DNA of 64,000 nt from Pseudomonas sp. CCC3.1 (GTDB lineage: Bacteria; Pseudomonadota; Gammaproteobacteria; Pseudomonadales; Pseudomonadaceae). This document shows positions 9,339-17,750 of the stretch, piece by piece. The notes beneath the pieces are model-generated. The model was not told the origin of the DNA, made no database searches, and saw nothing but the letters and a program-made list of their open reading frames with translations. The DNA is taken from the NCBI RefSeq assembly GCF_034347405.1, contig NZ_CP133778.1, positions 5,244,501 to 5,308,500 of the forward strand. Reading direction: 5' to 3'. A program made the position numbers and the translations under genes. Numbering within the stretch: the stretch's first letter is position 1; each line of letters opens with the position of its first letter.

Positions 9339-9827
9339 TTAGATCGAGGTCGGTAAATGGTTGAGCGGAAGCACCGTTGGCGCCTTCACGGTCTGGATCG
9401 CAAAATTGCTGCGAATGTCACTGACGCCAGGCAACTTGAGCAGCACCCCCGTCAAAAAGCGTTCATACCCGCGCAAATCCGGAACCACAACCTGCAGCAA
9501 GAAATCAGATTCGCCGGACACCAAAAACGCTGAGATCACTTCTGGCAGCGCCGTCACGGCTAACCGGAACGCTTCGGCCTCAGCTTCGTGATGGCGCTCA
9601 ACCTTGATCCCGATAAAAACGGTCAGGCCCAACCCGACTTCATCGCGATCCAGATTGGCTTGATACCCGCGAATCACACCCGCCTCTTCCAGCAACCGAA
9701 CCCGGCGCAAACACGGCGATGCCGAGAGCCCAATTTCGTTGGCCAACTCGACATTGCTCAAGCGTCCATCACGCTGCAAAGCGTCGAGAATGCGGCGATC
9801 AAAAGCGTCTAATTTTATTTTTGGCAT
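9339..9827 (-). CDS. Lrp/AsnC-family transcriptional regulator
   Basis: A 162-residue regulator: N-terminal winged helix-turn-helix ('LDAFDRRILDALQRDGRLSNVELANEIGLSASPCLRRV') and C-terminal RAM ligand-binding domain ('VFLVSGESDF'-like region, here 'ISAFLVSGESDFLLQVVVPDL'). The ATG at 9827 (MPKIKLD) is the better start; the frame extends to a TTG at 9851 that lacks a ribosome site. It is divergent from a LysE-type exporter gene 131 bp away, the standard arrangement in which an Lrp protein senses an amino acid and controls its exporter. The ligand cannot be told from sequence. Confidence 0.9.
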   Translation of the reverse strand: MPKIKLDAFDRRILDALQRDGRLSNVELANEIGLSASPCLRRVRLLEEAGVIRGYQANLDRDEVGLGLTVFIGIKVERHHEAEAEAFRLAVTALPEVISAFLVSGESDFLLQVVVPDLRGYERFLTGVLLKLPGVSDIRSNFAIQTVKAPTVLPLNHLPTSI

Positions 9828-9958
9828 ATTTGAATTCTTTTGATTAATCAAAACGTGGTTTCTGCCAAGACTAGCCGTTCTTGAAGCAGATTACGCAACC
9901 ACCTGCTTGAGCCTTCCCCCCTAAAATCGTGGCTCACGTGCTAACGAGATGAATCGCC

Positions 9959-10585
9959 ATGTTGATGTTTCTGATTGCGCTGGCTGTTATTTATTTACTG
10001 CCCGGACCGGACATGATTTTGCTGCTGCAAACCGGAGCCCGACATGGACGCGCTTTAGCCCTCAGCACTGCCTTGGGTCTGGGCATTGCCCGGGCATGTC
10101 ATGTGCTTTTGGCGGCCGTGGGATTGGCGACATTGTTCAAAACAGCCCCTTGGACCTTTGATGGTGTGCGTTTGCTCGGCGCCGCTTATTTGTTGTGGCT
10201 GGGCGTGCGTATGCTTAAACCCGGAATGCTGACCACGTTGCAGTTATCCACAGGCCCGACGCTTGAACCCGCACTCACCTGGACCAGCGCGCTGCGTCGC
10301 GGCGTGTTAACCAATTTGCTTAACCCCAAAGCGTTGTTGTTTTGCTCGGTATTGCTGCCGCAATTTATCAACAGCCAGGCAGGCGCCGTGGGTGCGCAGT
10401 TTTTGGGGTTGGGGGTGGTGTTGGTGGCCGTGGGCCTGATGTTCGACAGCCTTTACGCAGTGACCGGGGCCTGGCTGGGCCAGTGGCTTAACAGCAGCCC
10501 CCGTGCACAACGTGTACAGCAATGGTTATTTGGCAGCCTGCTGATTGGTTTCGCCTTGCGTCTGGCGTTCGTTCAACAGGCCTGA
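9959..10585 (+). CDS. LysE/RhtB-family amino acid exporter
   Basis: A 208-residue inner-membrane protein of about six helices. It carries the family hallmark near the N-terminus ('YLLPGPDMILLLQTGARHGR', containing PGP) and the mid-protein 'RRGVLTNLLNPKALLFCSVLLPQF' (N-P-K). LysE/RhtB proteins export amino acids such as homoserine, threonine or lysine by proton antiport. The first ATG (MLMF) follows an ACGAGATGAA-type ribosome site. It is paired divergently with the Lrp-family regulator. The substrate is unassigned. Confidence 0.9.
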   Translation: MLMFLIALAVIYLLPGPDMILLLQTGARHGRALALSTALGLGIARACHVLLAAVGLATLFKTAPWTFDGVRLLGAAYLLWLGVRMLKPGMLTTLQLSTGPTLEPALTWTSALRRGVLTNLLNPKALLFCSVLLPQFINSQAGAVGAQFLGLGVVLVAVGLMFDSLYAVTGAWLGQWLNSSPRAQRVQQWLFGSLLIGFALRLAFVQQA

Positions 10586-10594
10586 CCGTTGGCG

Positions 10595-11929
10595 TTATTC
10601 GGGGTGCGCGATCAACTGTTTGGCCAAGGCCTCAAATGCCGGGATGGTGACCGGGTCGTTCGCCGAGTTGCTGGCAATCGGATTGGATGCATAGCGCACG
10701 ATGACCATCTCGGCTTTAGGGTCGATGTAGGTACGCTGGCCGTAAACACCCCGCGCCATGAATGCGCCATCCGCGTTGTGCATCACCCACCACATATCGC
10801 GATAACTGCCGCCTTTGAGCAGGTCGTAACCGGCCTTGGCAAACGCAGCTTTATCGCCGCCAGCACGAATATCATCGACCACCGCTTTGGGCACAATTTG
10901 CTCGCCAAGGTACTGACCGTTGTTGCGGATCATCTCGCCAAACCGCGCCATGTCCCGCAGCCCGGTGTTCAACCCGCCGCCTGCGAACGGCGTGCCGATG
11001 GAGTCGACGCTGAAGTACGCATCCTGCTCAGTGCCGAGGCGCTGCCAGATTCTTTCCGACAACAGCTGCGCCACATTCTTGCCGGTTACCCGCGCAATCA
11101 CCCAGCCCAGCACATCGGTGTTCACCGTTTTATAAGCGAAAGCCTGACCATGCTCACCCTCGGGCTGAACGGTCTGTAAATATTCCATGTAACTTTGCGG
11201 CCCGGTGTAGTCCTTGGGTTTCGGCAGTGGATTACCCGCCTGCGCATGCTTCCAGACTTCCGCGTTGGGGTCGGCATAATCTTCGCTGTATTTGAGCCCG
11301 GTGGTCATGTCCAGCACTTGGCGCAGGGTTGCACTGCCAAACGCAGACTTGGCTAGTTCAGGCACATAATCGGCCACTTTTCGAGTGGCATCCAAGGTGC
11401 CATCCGCCACCAGCATCGCGCCCAGGGTGCCCACCACCGATTTGGTCATCGACATGGCGGCGTGCTGGCCTTCGGGGGTCAACACGCCAAAATAGCGCTC
11501 ATAAATAATTTTCCCGCGGTGCAGCACGACAATGCCGTCGGTGTAGTTGGCCGCCAGAGAGTGTTCCCACGTCATCGGTTGGCTGGCGCCCAGCGGTATA
11601 AAGGTCAGGGCGTCAATATCTGAGCGCAAGGCGCGCGCCAGCGGTACCGGAGCACCGAGCCCGCGGGACACATTGGTGGTGGGCATCAATTGGCGGAAGT
11701 TCGAAACACTCCAGCGCATGGCCGGAAATTGAAAATAACTGCCATCGGCAAAACGTACGATTCGATCCGGTGGCGGTGGCGCGCCGACCATCCAGCCCAT
11801 CGTCTTGGGATCACTGGCAGCGGCATCGGGGTACGTGGTTTTATCGGCAGCACATGCGATGGAAGCCGCCAGGCAAGTCAGTAAAAAAAACGCGCCGGTG
11901 CGGGCGGGTTTGAGAAATTGCTTGATCAT
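10595..11929 (-). CDS. Exported serine hydrolase (beta-lactamase/6-aminohexanoate-dimer hydrolase family)
   Basis: A 444-residue protein with a signal peptide (cleavage near 'ASIACA-ADK', residue 28). Its penicillin-binding-protein/class C beta-lactamase fold shows the S160-M-T-K163 nucleophile/base pair ('AAMSMTKSVVGTLGAML') and the Y266-x3-N motif ('FAYKTVNTD'). The family includes 6-aminohexanoate-dimer hydrolase and carboxylesterases, so a periplasmic esterase/amidase is likely; the substrate is unknown. It ends 9 bp from the convergent LysE-type gene and is monocistronic. A leading ATG at 11929 is followed by a normal signal sequence, so the start is secure. Confidence 0.85.
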   Translation of the reverse strand: MIKQFLKPARTGAFFLLTCLAASIACAADKTTYPDAAASDPKTMGWMVGAPPPPDRIVRFADGSYFQFPAMRWSVSNFRQLMPTTNVSRGLGAPVPLARALRSDIDALTFIPLGASQPMTWEHSLAANYTDGIVVLHRGKIIYERYFGVLTPEGQHAAMSMTKSVVGTLGAMLVADGTLDATRKVADYVPELAKSAFGSATLRQVLDMTTGLKYSEDYADPNAEVWKHAQAGNPLPKPKDYTGPQSYMEYLQTVQPEGEHGQAFAYKTVNTDVLGWVIARVTGKNVAQLLSERIWQRLGTEQDAYFSVDSIGTPFAGGGLNTGLRDMARFGEMIRNNGQYLGEQIVPKAVVDDIRAGGDKAAFAKAGYDLLKGGSYRDMWWVMHNADGAFMARGVYGQRTYIDPKAEMVIVRYASNPIASNSANDPVTIPAFEALAKQLIAHPE

Positions 11930-12048
11930 CGAAAATTCCTTTTCAGTTCATGGCCGTGTCCTACCTTGCGGGATAAACAATAGCTACACCACCGCTCTTG
12001 TGTGAAAGATTGGTTTTATAGCCTGTGTTCACGTGGGTGTTTCACCCC

Positions 12049-12077
12049 GCAGGAGCACGGTTTGCCCGCGCTCCTGC
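12049..12077 (-). terminator. Possible terminator of the porin gene
   Basis: GCAGGAGC/GCTCCTGC stem 13 bp downstream of the OprD-type gene stop (minus strand). A second small hairpin GGGTG-ttt-CACCC follows. There is no T run, so confidence is low. Confidence 0.4.
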
Positions 12078-12089
12078 ACAGTGTCCCGG

Positions 12090-13322
12090 TTACCAGAGTG
12101 GCAAGTTGTAGGTCAGGACGATGCGGTTCTCGTCAAGGTCGTTGCCGAACGTCGAACGAATGGTAGCGTTGCGCCATTTCATGCCGAAGTTTTTCAGCGG
12201 TCCGCTCTGAATCACGTAGGCAATGTCAGTGTTTCGCTCCCATTCCTTACCATTGCTCGTGGCGGTTGTGTGCACCTCATCACCGTGTACGTAACGCGTC
12301 ATAAAGCTCAACCCCGGCACGCCCACGGCAGCAAAGTCGAAATCGTAACGGGCCTGCCAGGACTTTTCATTGATGTTGCCGAAGTCATTCACCATCACGA
12401 AGTTGACCAGGTAAGGGTCGGCGCGGTTGATGTAGGGGAACGGATCACTGCCCGTCATTTTCTGATAGCCCGCTCCAAACGAGTGGCCCCCCACCGTGTA
12501 GGTAGTCATAAGGCCCAGGGACTTGTTGTCCAGGGACTGAAAGTTGCCGTCTTCACGGCTGACCGCGTAGCGCAGATCGGTCTTGAGCCGCTGCCCCTCT
12601 CCCAGCGGCAACACATAGAGGCCACCGAAATAATCCTGTTGATAAATCCCGTCCAACTGGCCGCGACGGTAGCTGGCAGTCAACGTCGGCAACACGGTGT
12701 AATCAAAACCGCCGAAACGGAATCGGTCGCTGGTGCCGCCAATACGACTGGCGCTCAGGTCTTGATAATCCGTGGATTCGTTGTAATTAAGTTTGCTGAG
12801 TTCGCCGTAGTTGAAGTTCCAGTCGGGTATTTCTTTGACCGTTAATAACGCACCGCGAAACGTACTGAGCAGTAATCGCGCATCTCCGGTATTAACCACC
12901 GGGTCTTTAACGGTGAAGTCGCCCACTTTCAATACGCTGTTGGATATTTTAACTTTCGCCGCCACGGCCAACTTGCTGTAGCTGTCGTGGGAGCCTCCGT
13001 CACTGTGAGGCAACAGCAAGTTAGTGCCGCCCGTGCCGCCCCCGGAATCAAGTTTCAACCCCAGCATGCCCACGGCATCCAGGCCAAACCCCACGGTGCC
13101 TTCGGTGTAGCCGGATTCAAGGCGTAATAAAAAACCCTGGGCCCATTCTTCAGCCTTGTCCCGGGAATCGCTCTGGCGAAAGTCGCGGTTGAAATAATAA
13201 TTTCGCATTTCCAGGCTGGCATTACTGTCGGCAATAAAGTCGGCCTGGGCCAAAGGCGACAACAGTAAGCCCGCACCGATCAACGCCAGTTTATTAGCGT
13301 CCAGAGTTGTTGAATTACGCAT
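12090..13322 (-). CDS. OprD-family outer-membrane porin
   Basis: A 410-residue substrate-specific porin. The signal peptide ('LALIGAGLLLSPLAQA-DFIADS') is followed by the characteristic OprD opening 'SNASLEMRNYYFNRDFR', then alternating beta-strands. Family blocks 'GFGLDAVGMLGLKLDSG', 'GDARLLLSTFRGALLTVKEI', 'GFDYTVLP', 'SFGAGYQKMTGSDPFPYIN' and the final strand 'RIVLTYNLPLW' with terminal aromatic residue are present. The start at 13322 (MRNSTT) is preferred because GGAG lies 9 bases upstream; the in-frame ATG at 13337 has no ribosome site. OprD proteins import small amino-acid- or carboxylate-type solutes. Position next to the carboxylase cluster suggests it may admit that pathway's substrate (inference). 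Confidence 0.92.
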   Translation of the reverse strand: MRNSTTLDANKLALIGAGLLLSPLAQADFIADSNASLEMRNYYFNRDFRQSDSRDKAEEWAQGFLLRLESGYTEGTVGFGLDAVGMLGLKLDSGGGTGGTNLLLPHSDGGSHDSYSKLAVAAKVKISNSVLKVGDFTVKDPVVNTGDARLLLSTFRGALLTVKEIPDWNFNYGELSKLNYNESTDYQDLSASRIGGTSDRFRFGGFDYTVLPTLTASYRRGQLDGIYQQDYFGGLYVLPLGEGQRLKTDLRYAVSREDGNFQSLDNKSLGLMTTYTVGGHSFGAGYQKMTGSDPFPYINRADPYLVNFVMVNDFGNINEKSWQARYDFDFAAVGVPGLSFMTRYVHGDEVHTTATSNGKEWERNTDIAYVIQSGPLKNFGMKWRNATIRSTFGNDLDENRIVLTYNLPLW

Positions 13323-13401
13323 GCAGCGATGCTCCATATCGTTCTAGGAAGGATGAGAGGGCAGGAGCAAAAAGGTGGAAGTTGGCACTTATTGTTATTT
13401 G

Positions 13402-13424
13402 ACGGGCGCCTCGAAGACGCCCGT
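13402..13424 (-). terminator. Hairpin at the end of the carboxylase operon
   Basis: ACGGGCG/CGCCCGT stem with a 9-base loop directly downstream of the biotin carboxylase gene on the minus strand, followed by CAAATAACAATAAG. It is probably an inefficient terminator before the porin gene, which therefore seems to have its own or read-through transcription. Confidence 0.45.
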
Positions 13425-13435
13425 TAACAGCGGGA

Positions 13436-14782
13436 TCAGCGCACCGCGCCGAGCTTTTTTTCAAGGTAGTGAATATTCACGCCACCGCTGCAGAACCCTT
13501 CGTCGCGGGTCAGTTCGCGGTGCAGCAAGATATTGGTCTTGATCCCGTCGACCACGATTTCATCCAGCGCATTGCGCATGCGCGCCATGGCCTCGTCGCG
13601 GGTCGCCCCCCAGGTAATCAACTTGCCGATCAGGGAGTCGTAGTTGGACGGAACCGTGTAGCCGCTGTACAGGTGCGAATCCACGCGAACGCCATTCCCC
13701 CCCGGGATATGAAAATGCTTCACCGTGCCCGGGCTTGGGACGAAGGTCTTCGGGTCTTCGGCGTTGATCCGGCATTCCAGCGCATGCCCCCGAATCACCA
13801 CATCCTCTTGGCTGAACGACAGCGGGTTGCCCGCCGCAATGCTGAGCATCTCTTTGACGATGTCGATGCCGGTGACCATTTCGGATACCGGGTGCTCGAC
13901 CTGCACGCGGGTGTTCATCTCGATGAAGTAGAAACGACCGTCCTCGTAGAGAAATTCGAACGTGCCCGCACCGCGATAACCGATATCGACGCACGCCTGC
14001 ACGCAACGCTGAAACACCTGCTGGCGGGCGTTTTCGTCGATGCCTGGGGCCGGGGCTTCTTCAAGGACTTTTTGATGGCGACGCTGCAATGAGCAATCGC
14101 GGTCGCCCAGGTGGATCGCATTGCCTTGGCCGTCGGACAGCACCTGCACTTCCACGTGACGCGGGTTAGTCAGGTATTTTTCCAGGTAGACCATTGGGTT
14201 GCTGAACCAGGCGCCAGCTTCTTCGCGAGTTTGCCTGGCGGCTTCGATCAAATCTTGTTCGCGGTTGACCACGCGCATGCCGCGACCGCCTCCCCCGCCA
14301 GCGGCTTTGATGATCACCGGGTAACCGACTTCGCGGCCGATGCGCAGGGCGGTCTCGGGGTCTTCCGGCAACGGGCCGTCAGAGCCTGGAACGGTCGGCA
14401 CGCCCGCCACGATCATGGCGTGCTTGGCCGAGACCTTGTCGCCCACCAGGCGAATGGTCTCGGCCTTCGGCCCGATAAAAGCAAAGCCGGATTTTTCGAC
14501 CTGCTCGGCGAAATCGGCGTTCTCGGCCAAAAAACCGTACCCCGGGTGGATCGCCGTGGCGCCGGTTGCTTCAGCGGCGGCGATAAGGGCCGGAACGTGT
14601 AAATAGGATTTTGCGGCAGGCGGCGGGCCAATACACACCGACTCATCGGCCAGGCCCACATGCATCAAATCGCGGTCGGCGGTGGAGTACACCGCGACGG
14701 TCTTGATGCCCAGCTCCTTGCACGCCCGCAGGATGCGCAACGCAATTTCGCCACGGTTGGCGATCAGGACTTTTTCCAGCAT
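13436..14782 (-). CDS. Biotin carboxylase subunit (AccC paralogue of a 5-oxoprolinase-type cluster)
   Basis: A 448-residue ATP-grasp enzyme that carboxylates biotin on a carrier protein using bicarbonate and ATP. Visible: 'LEKVLIANRGEIALRILRAC', the Gly-rich ATP loop 'KAAGGGGGRGMRVV', 'HVEVQVLSDGQGN', 'RDCSLQRRHQKVLEEAPAP' and 'EFLYEDGRFYFIEMNTRVQVEHPVSEMVTGIDIV'. The ATG at 14782 has GGAG 8 bases upstream; the TTG-initiated extension is not needed. Housekeeping accBC of Pseudomonas normally lies with aroQ elsewhere, so this is presumed a second, dedicated copy, last gene of the dehydratase-pxpBCA-BCCP-BC operon. It may charge the adjacent carrier for a PxpB/PxpC-type carboxyltransferase (inference). 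Confidence 0.93.
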   Translation of the reverse strand: MLEKVLIANRGEIALRILRACKELGIKTVAVYSTADRDLMHVGLADESVCIGPPPAAKSYLHVPALIAAAEATGATAIHPGYGFLAENADFAEQVEKSGFAFIGPKAETIRLVGDKVSAKHAMIVAGVPTVPGSDGPLPEDPETALRIGREVGYPVIIKAAGGGGGRGMRVVNREQDLIEAARQTREEAGAWFSNPMVYLEKYLTNPRHVEVQVLSDGQGNAIHLGDRDCSLQRRHQKVLEEAPAPGIDENARQQVFQRCVQACVDIGYRGAGTFEFLYEDGRFYFIEMNTRVQVEHPVSEMVTGIDIVKEMLSIAAGNPLSFSQEDVVIRGHALECRINAEDPKTFVPSPGTVKHFHIPGGNGVRVDSHLYSGYTVPSNYDSLIGKLITWGATRDEAMARMRNALDEIVVDGIKTNILLHRELTRDEGFCSGGVNIHYLEKKLGAVR

Positions 14783-14799
14783 CGCAAAGGCTCCGTGCT

Positions 14800-15240
14800 T
14801 CAAACGAGGGTAAACAGCGGTTGATCGAACTCAACTGGCTGGCCGTCTTCCACCAGGATGGATTCGATCGTGCCGCTGGTTTCGGCTTCGATGTGGTTCA
14901 TCATTTTCATGGCTTCGACGATGCACAGGATGTCGCCCTTCTTCACGTGCTGGCCGATCTCGGCGAATGCAGGCGAGCTGGGTGAAGCCTGGCGGTAAAA
15001 CGTGCCGACCATGGGCGAGCGCACAACGGTGCCGTTCAGTCGCGGAGCGCCCGGCGCTTCATTGACCGCTGGTGCTGACGGTTCGGCAGCGGGTGCTGGC
15101 GCCGCCATGTACACGGGTGCAGTTGGCGCCTTGCTGTGACGGCTGATGCGGATGGACGACTCGCCTTCCTTGATTTCCAGTTCGTCGACGCCAGAGGCTT
15201 CCAGCAGTTCGATCAGGCTTTTGACTTTGCGGATTTCCAT
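14800..15240 (-). CDS. Biotin carboxyl carrier protein (AccB paralogue)
   Basis: A 146-residue protein. The N-terminal part 'MEIRKVKSLIELLEASGVDELEIKEGE' resembles AccB, a Pro/Ala-rich linker spans about 38-65, and the C-terminal biotinyl domain carries 'VEAMKMMNHIEAE' with the biotin-accepting K112. It lies 17 bp upstream of its biotin carboxylase and 38 bp downstream of pxpA. As for the carboxylase, this is an extra copy tied to the pxp genes rather than the fatty-acid synthesis pair. The assignment as a biotin carrier is secure; the identity of its carboxyltransferase partner is inferred from the operon. Confidence 0.93.
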   Translation of the reverse strand: MEIRKVKSLIELLEASGVDELEIKEGESSIRISRHSKAPTAPVYMAAPAPAAEPSAPAVNEAPGAPRLNGTVVRSPMVGTFYRQASPSSPAFAEIGQHVKKGDILCIVEAMKMMNHIEAETSGTIESILVEDGQPVEFDQPLFTLV

Positions 15241-15278
15241 TGCAATGAGTTCACTCGGTAAATAGCGAAAAAATTCTG

Positions 15279-16040
15279 TCAGGGCCGGGGGCGACGAATA
15301 GTCACACCTTCGCGTTCCAGGGCCTCGCGAATGGCGCGGGCGAAACCGGCTGCGCCGGGCTGGTCACCGTGTATGCACAAGGTGCCGGGGGTGACCGGCA
15401 CACGGGTGCCCTGCATCGACACGGCATAGCCCTCGCACACCATGCTCAGCACTTGCTCAATGGCCGGGCCGATGTCGGTGATCATGGCGCCGGGCTGGCT
15501 GCGCGGGGTGAGCGTGCCGTCCTGCTGGTAGGTGCGATCGGCGAACACTTCGTGGGCCACCGCCAGACCAAGCCCTTGCGCGGCATCGGTCAGGGCACTG
15601 TTGGCCAGGCCGAACAGCACAAGGGCCGGGTCGATGTCCTTGACCGCCTGACAAATCGCGTCGGCCAGCCGTTTGTTCGTGGCGGCCATGTTGTACAACG
15701 CGCCATGGGCCTTAACGTGATGCAGGGCAACCCCCGCAGCAGCGGTAAAGCCCTTGAGGGCGCCGACCTGATACAACACGAATTCGTAGGCCTCGTCCGG
15801 TGTAATCGCCATGACACGCCGGCCAAAGCCTTGCAGGTCCGGCAGGCCGGGATGCGCGCCGACGGCCACGCCCAACTCGGCGGCCAGGGCCACGGTCTTG
15901 CGCATGGTGTGGGCATCCCCTGCGTGAAAGCCGCAGGCCACATTGGCCGAGGTGATGAACGGCAGCACCGCCTCATCGTTGCCCAGGTGATACAGGCCGA
16001 AGCTTTCACCCAGGTCGCTGTTAAAGTCGAGTTCAGGCAT
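15279..16040 (-). CDS. pxpA: 5-oxoprolinase subunit A (LamB/YcsF family)
   Basis: A 253-residue cytoplasmic protein starting 'MPELDFNSDLGESFGLYHLGNDEAVLPFITSANVACGFHAGD', the LamB/YcsF signature, with 'GAHPGLPDLQGFGRR' and 'VKAHGALYNMA'. In E. coli and B. subtilis PxpA works with PxpB and PxpC to open 5-oxoproline to glutamate using ATP. The GTG/ATG choice is simple: ATG at 16040, overlapping the end of pxpC by 8 bp. The usual length is about 245-255. Here pxpA is followed by a biotin carrier and carboxylase, which the E. coli system lacks. Confidence 0.93.
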   Translation of the reverse strand: MPELDFNSDLGESFGLYHLGNDEAVLPFITSANVACGFHAGDAHTMRKTVALAAELGVAVGAHPGLPDLQGFGRRVMAITPDEAYEFVLYQVGALKGFTAAAGVALHHVKAHGALYNMAATNKRLADAICQAVKDIDPALVLFGLANSALTDAAQGLGLAVAHEVFADRTYQQDGTLTPRSQPGAMITDIGPAIEQVLSMVCEGYAVSMQGTRVPVTPGTLCIHGDQPGAAGFARAIREALEREGVTIRRPRP

Positions 16041-16977
16041 GCAGGGCCTCCAACTGTTGAATGAGACGGGCGCGGCGCACGGCCAGGGCCTGGGCAGCGG
16101 CCAGTTCGATGAGTTCGAAACGCACCTCTTCGCCGGGCAGGCGCTGCGCCAGCAACGGCAGGTCGACGCTCGCCACGTGGGCGATTTTCGGATAGCCGCC
16201 GGTGGTTTGCCGATCAGCCATCAGCACGATGGGCTGGCCGTTGGGCGGAACCTGCAAGGTGCCGAAGGTGACGGTTTCAGACAGTAATTCTAGCGCCGCA
16301 TCGAGTTTCAGTTCGGCCCCCGTGAGGCGGTAGCCCATGCGTTCGGAATCATTGCTGATGCGGTACGGCTGCTCGACCAGCGCCTGCTGTGCCTCGGCGC
16401 TGAAGAAGCGCCACTCGCGCCCGGGGATCACCCGGATGCGCCGTTCGCTGGCGCTGGCAGGGTCTGCCTGCAACTCCGTCGGCAGCAGCACGCGGGGCAC
16501 ATTGCGAAAACTGGAGCGAATGGCCAGGGTGTCACCGGCCTTCAGCTCGCGGCCCTCGACGCCGCCAAACCCGCCACGACGAAACGTGCTGGTGCTGCCC
16601 AGCACGTCCGCCAGCAGGTAACCACCATGCACCGCGATGTAAGCGCGGGCGCCGTGAATACGCTTGCCGAAGGTCAGCAGCGAACCCGCCGCGACCTTGA
16701 CTGCCTGGCCGGGCGCTAACGACACGCCATTGATCTCGGCCCCCAGGTCGGCACCGCCGATGGCCAGTAGGCAACCGCTGTCGATCCGCAGGGTCGGGCC
16801 CTGCAGGGTGACTTCAAGGGTGGCGGTGGCGGTCGGATTGCCCACCAGCAGGTTTGCCACCCCATGGGCCAGGGCATCCATAGGGCCGTTGACCGGCACG
16901 CCCAGGTGTTGATACCCCAAGCGGCCCGCGTCCTGCATCGTGGTGCACAGACCGGGCCTGATCACTTGAATGCTCAT
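16033..16977 (-). CDS. pxpC: 5-oxoprolinase subunit C / biotin-dependent carboxyltransferase-like (KipA, AHS2)
   Basis: A 314-residue protein with the KipA/AHS2 opening 'MSIQVIRPGLCTTMQDAGRLGYQHLGVPVNGPMD', 'LEVTLQGPTLRI', 'GARAYIAVHGGYLLADVLGSTSTFRRGGFGG' and 'QTTGGYPKIAHV'. This fold also forms half of the carboxyltransferase domain of urea carboxylase. It overlaps pxpB by 4 bp and pxpA by 8 bp, so the three are translationally coupled. Confidence 0.93.
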   Translation of the reverse strand: MSIQVIRPGLCTTMQDAGRLGYQHLGVPVNGPMDALAHGVANLLVGNPTATATLEVTLQGPTLRIDSGCLLAIGGADLGAEINGVSLAPGQAVKVAAGSLLTFGKRIHGARAYIAVHGGYLLADVLGSTSTFRRGGFGGVEGRELKAGDTLAIRSSFRNVPRVLLPTELQADPASASERRIRVIPGREWRFFSAEAQQALVEQPYRISNDSERMGYRLTGAELKLDAALELLSETVTFGTLQVPPNGQPIVLMADRQTTGGYPKIAHVASVDLPLLAQRLPGEEVRFELIELAAAQALAVRRARLIQQLEALHA

Positions 16978-17720
16978 GGGTAAGCCTCCGCGCTCATGGC
17001 ATCGAATGTCGCTGCATCGATTGAAACGAAGCGCACCTTGTCGCCACTTTGCAGCACGCAGGGCGACGGGTTTTCGCTGTTGAACATGCGCCAGGGCGTA
17101 CGTCCGATCAGGCTCCAGCCACCGGGAGAATCCACCGGGTAAATCACCGTCTGGCGGTTGGCCAGGCCGATACTGCCGCGCGGTACCAGGGTGCGCGGCG
17201 AGCTGCGCCGGGGCGGGCTCAAGTCCGCGTCGAGGATGCCTATGTAGGGGTGGCCCGGGGCGAAACCGACCATCAGTACATCCAGCCAGTCACCGCTGTG
17301 GCGCGCTATCAGGGCCTCGGCGGACATGCCGCAGGTAGCGGCAACTTCGTGCAGGTCCGGGCCATGTTCGCCGCCGTAGCACACCGGAATTTCGATGCGC
17401 CGGGGCTCGCCCGCGCTGCCCACCGACTGACCCGCCAACAGCGCAGTGACTCGCGCCAGCAAAGCCTCGAAGGGTGACGTCTGCCCTGCGGGCACATCGA
17501 TCCATTCAGGACGGTAGTGCACACCCACAGTGACCATCCCCGGCACGATATCGGTGATGCCCGTCAGCGCCCCGCGTTGCCAGGCCAGATTCAAGAGAGC
17601 CGCTGCCGATGCCGCTTGCCGATTGGCATCGCGGCTCAGGACCGAGGCAAATTCCAGCACCAGGCAACTGTCGCCCGAGGGCGCCGCGTGCCAGCGCAAC
17701 GTTGAGGTGTGATCACTCAT
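16974..17720 (-). CDS. pxpB: 5-oxoprolinase subunit B (KipI, AHS1)
   Basis: A 248-residue protein of the KipI/allophanate-hydrolase-subunit-1 family: 'VPGMVTVGVHY', 'IEIPVCYGGEHGPDLHEVAATCGMSAEALIARHSG', 'VLMVGFAPGHPYIGILD', 'PRRSSPRTLVPRGSIGLANRQTVIYPVDSPGGWSLIGRTP'. The G-F-x-P-G-x-P-Y and S-P-G-G-W blocks are diagnostic. The start is probably ATG 17720 (MSDHTS) with a close GGAA; an in-frame ATG at 17735 is possible. It is 30 bp downstream of the PLP dehydratase gene. Confidence 0.92.
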   Translation of the reverse strand: MSDHTSTLRWHAAPSGDSCLVLEFASVLSRDANRQAASAAALLNLAWQRGALTGITDIVPGMVTVGVHYRPEWIDVPAGQTSPFEALLARVTALLAGQSVGSAGEPRRIEIPVCYGGEHGPDLHEVAATCGMSAEALIARHSGDWLDVLMVGFAPGHPYIGILDADLSPPRRSSPRTLVPRGSIGLANRQTVIYPVDSPGGWSLIGRTPWRMFNSENPSPCVLQSGDKVRFVSIDAATFDAMSAEAYP

Positions 17721-17750
17721 GGCTTCCGTTCGCATCCAGGACAAAAAAGG

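Noticed and set aside
12029..12047. GTTCACGTGGGTGTTTCAC as a parS or regulon operator
   Set aside because: Only partial matches to TGTTCCACGTGGAACA or TGTTCA-N7-TGAACA; spacing and symmetry are wrong.
13436..15240. Housekeeping accBC
   Set aside because: Context is a pxp catabolic operon with no aroQ or prmA next to it; more likely a dedicated second copy, although the rest of the genome is not visible.
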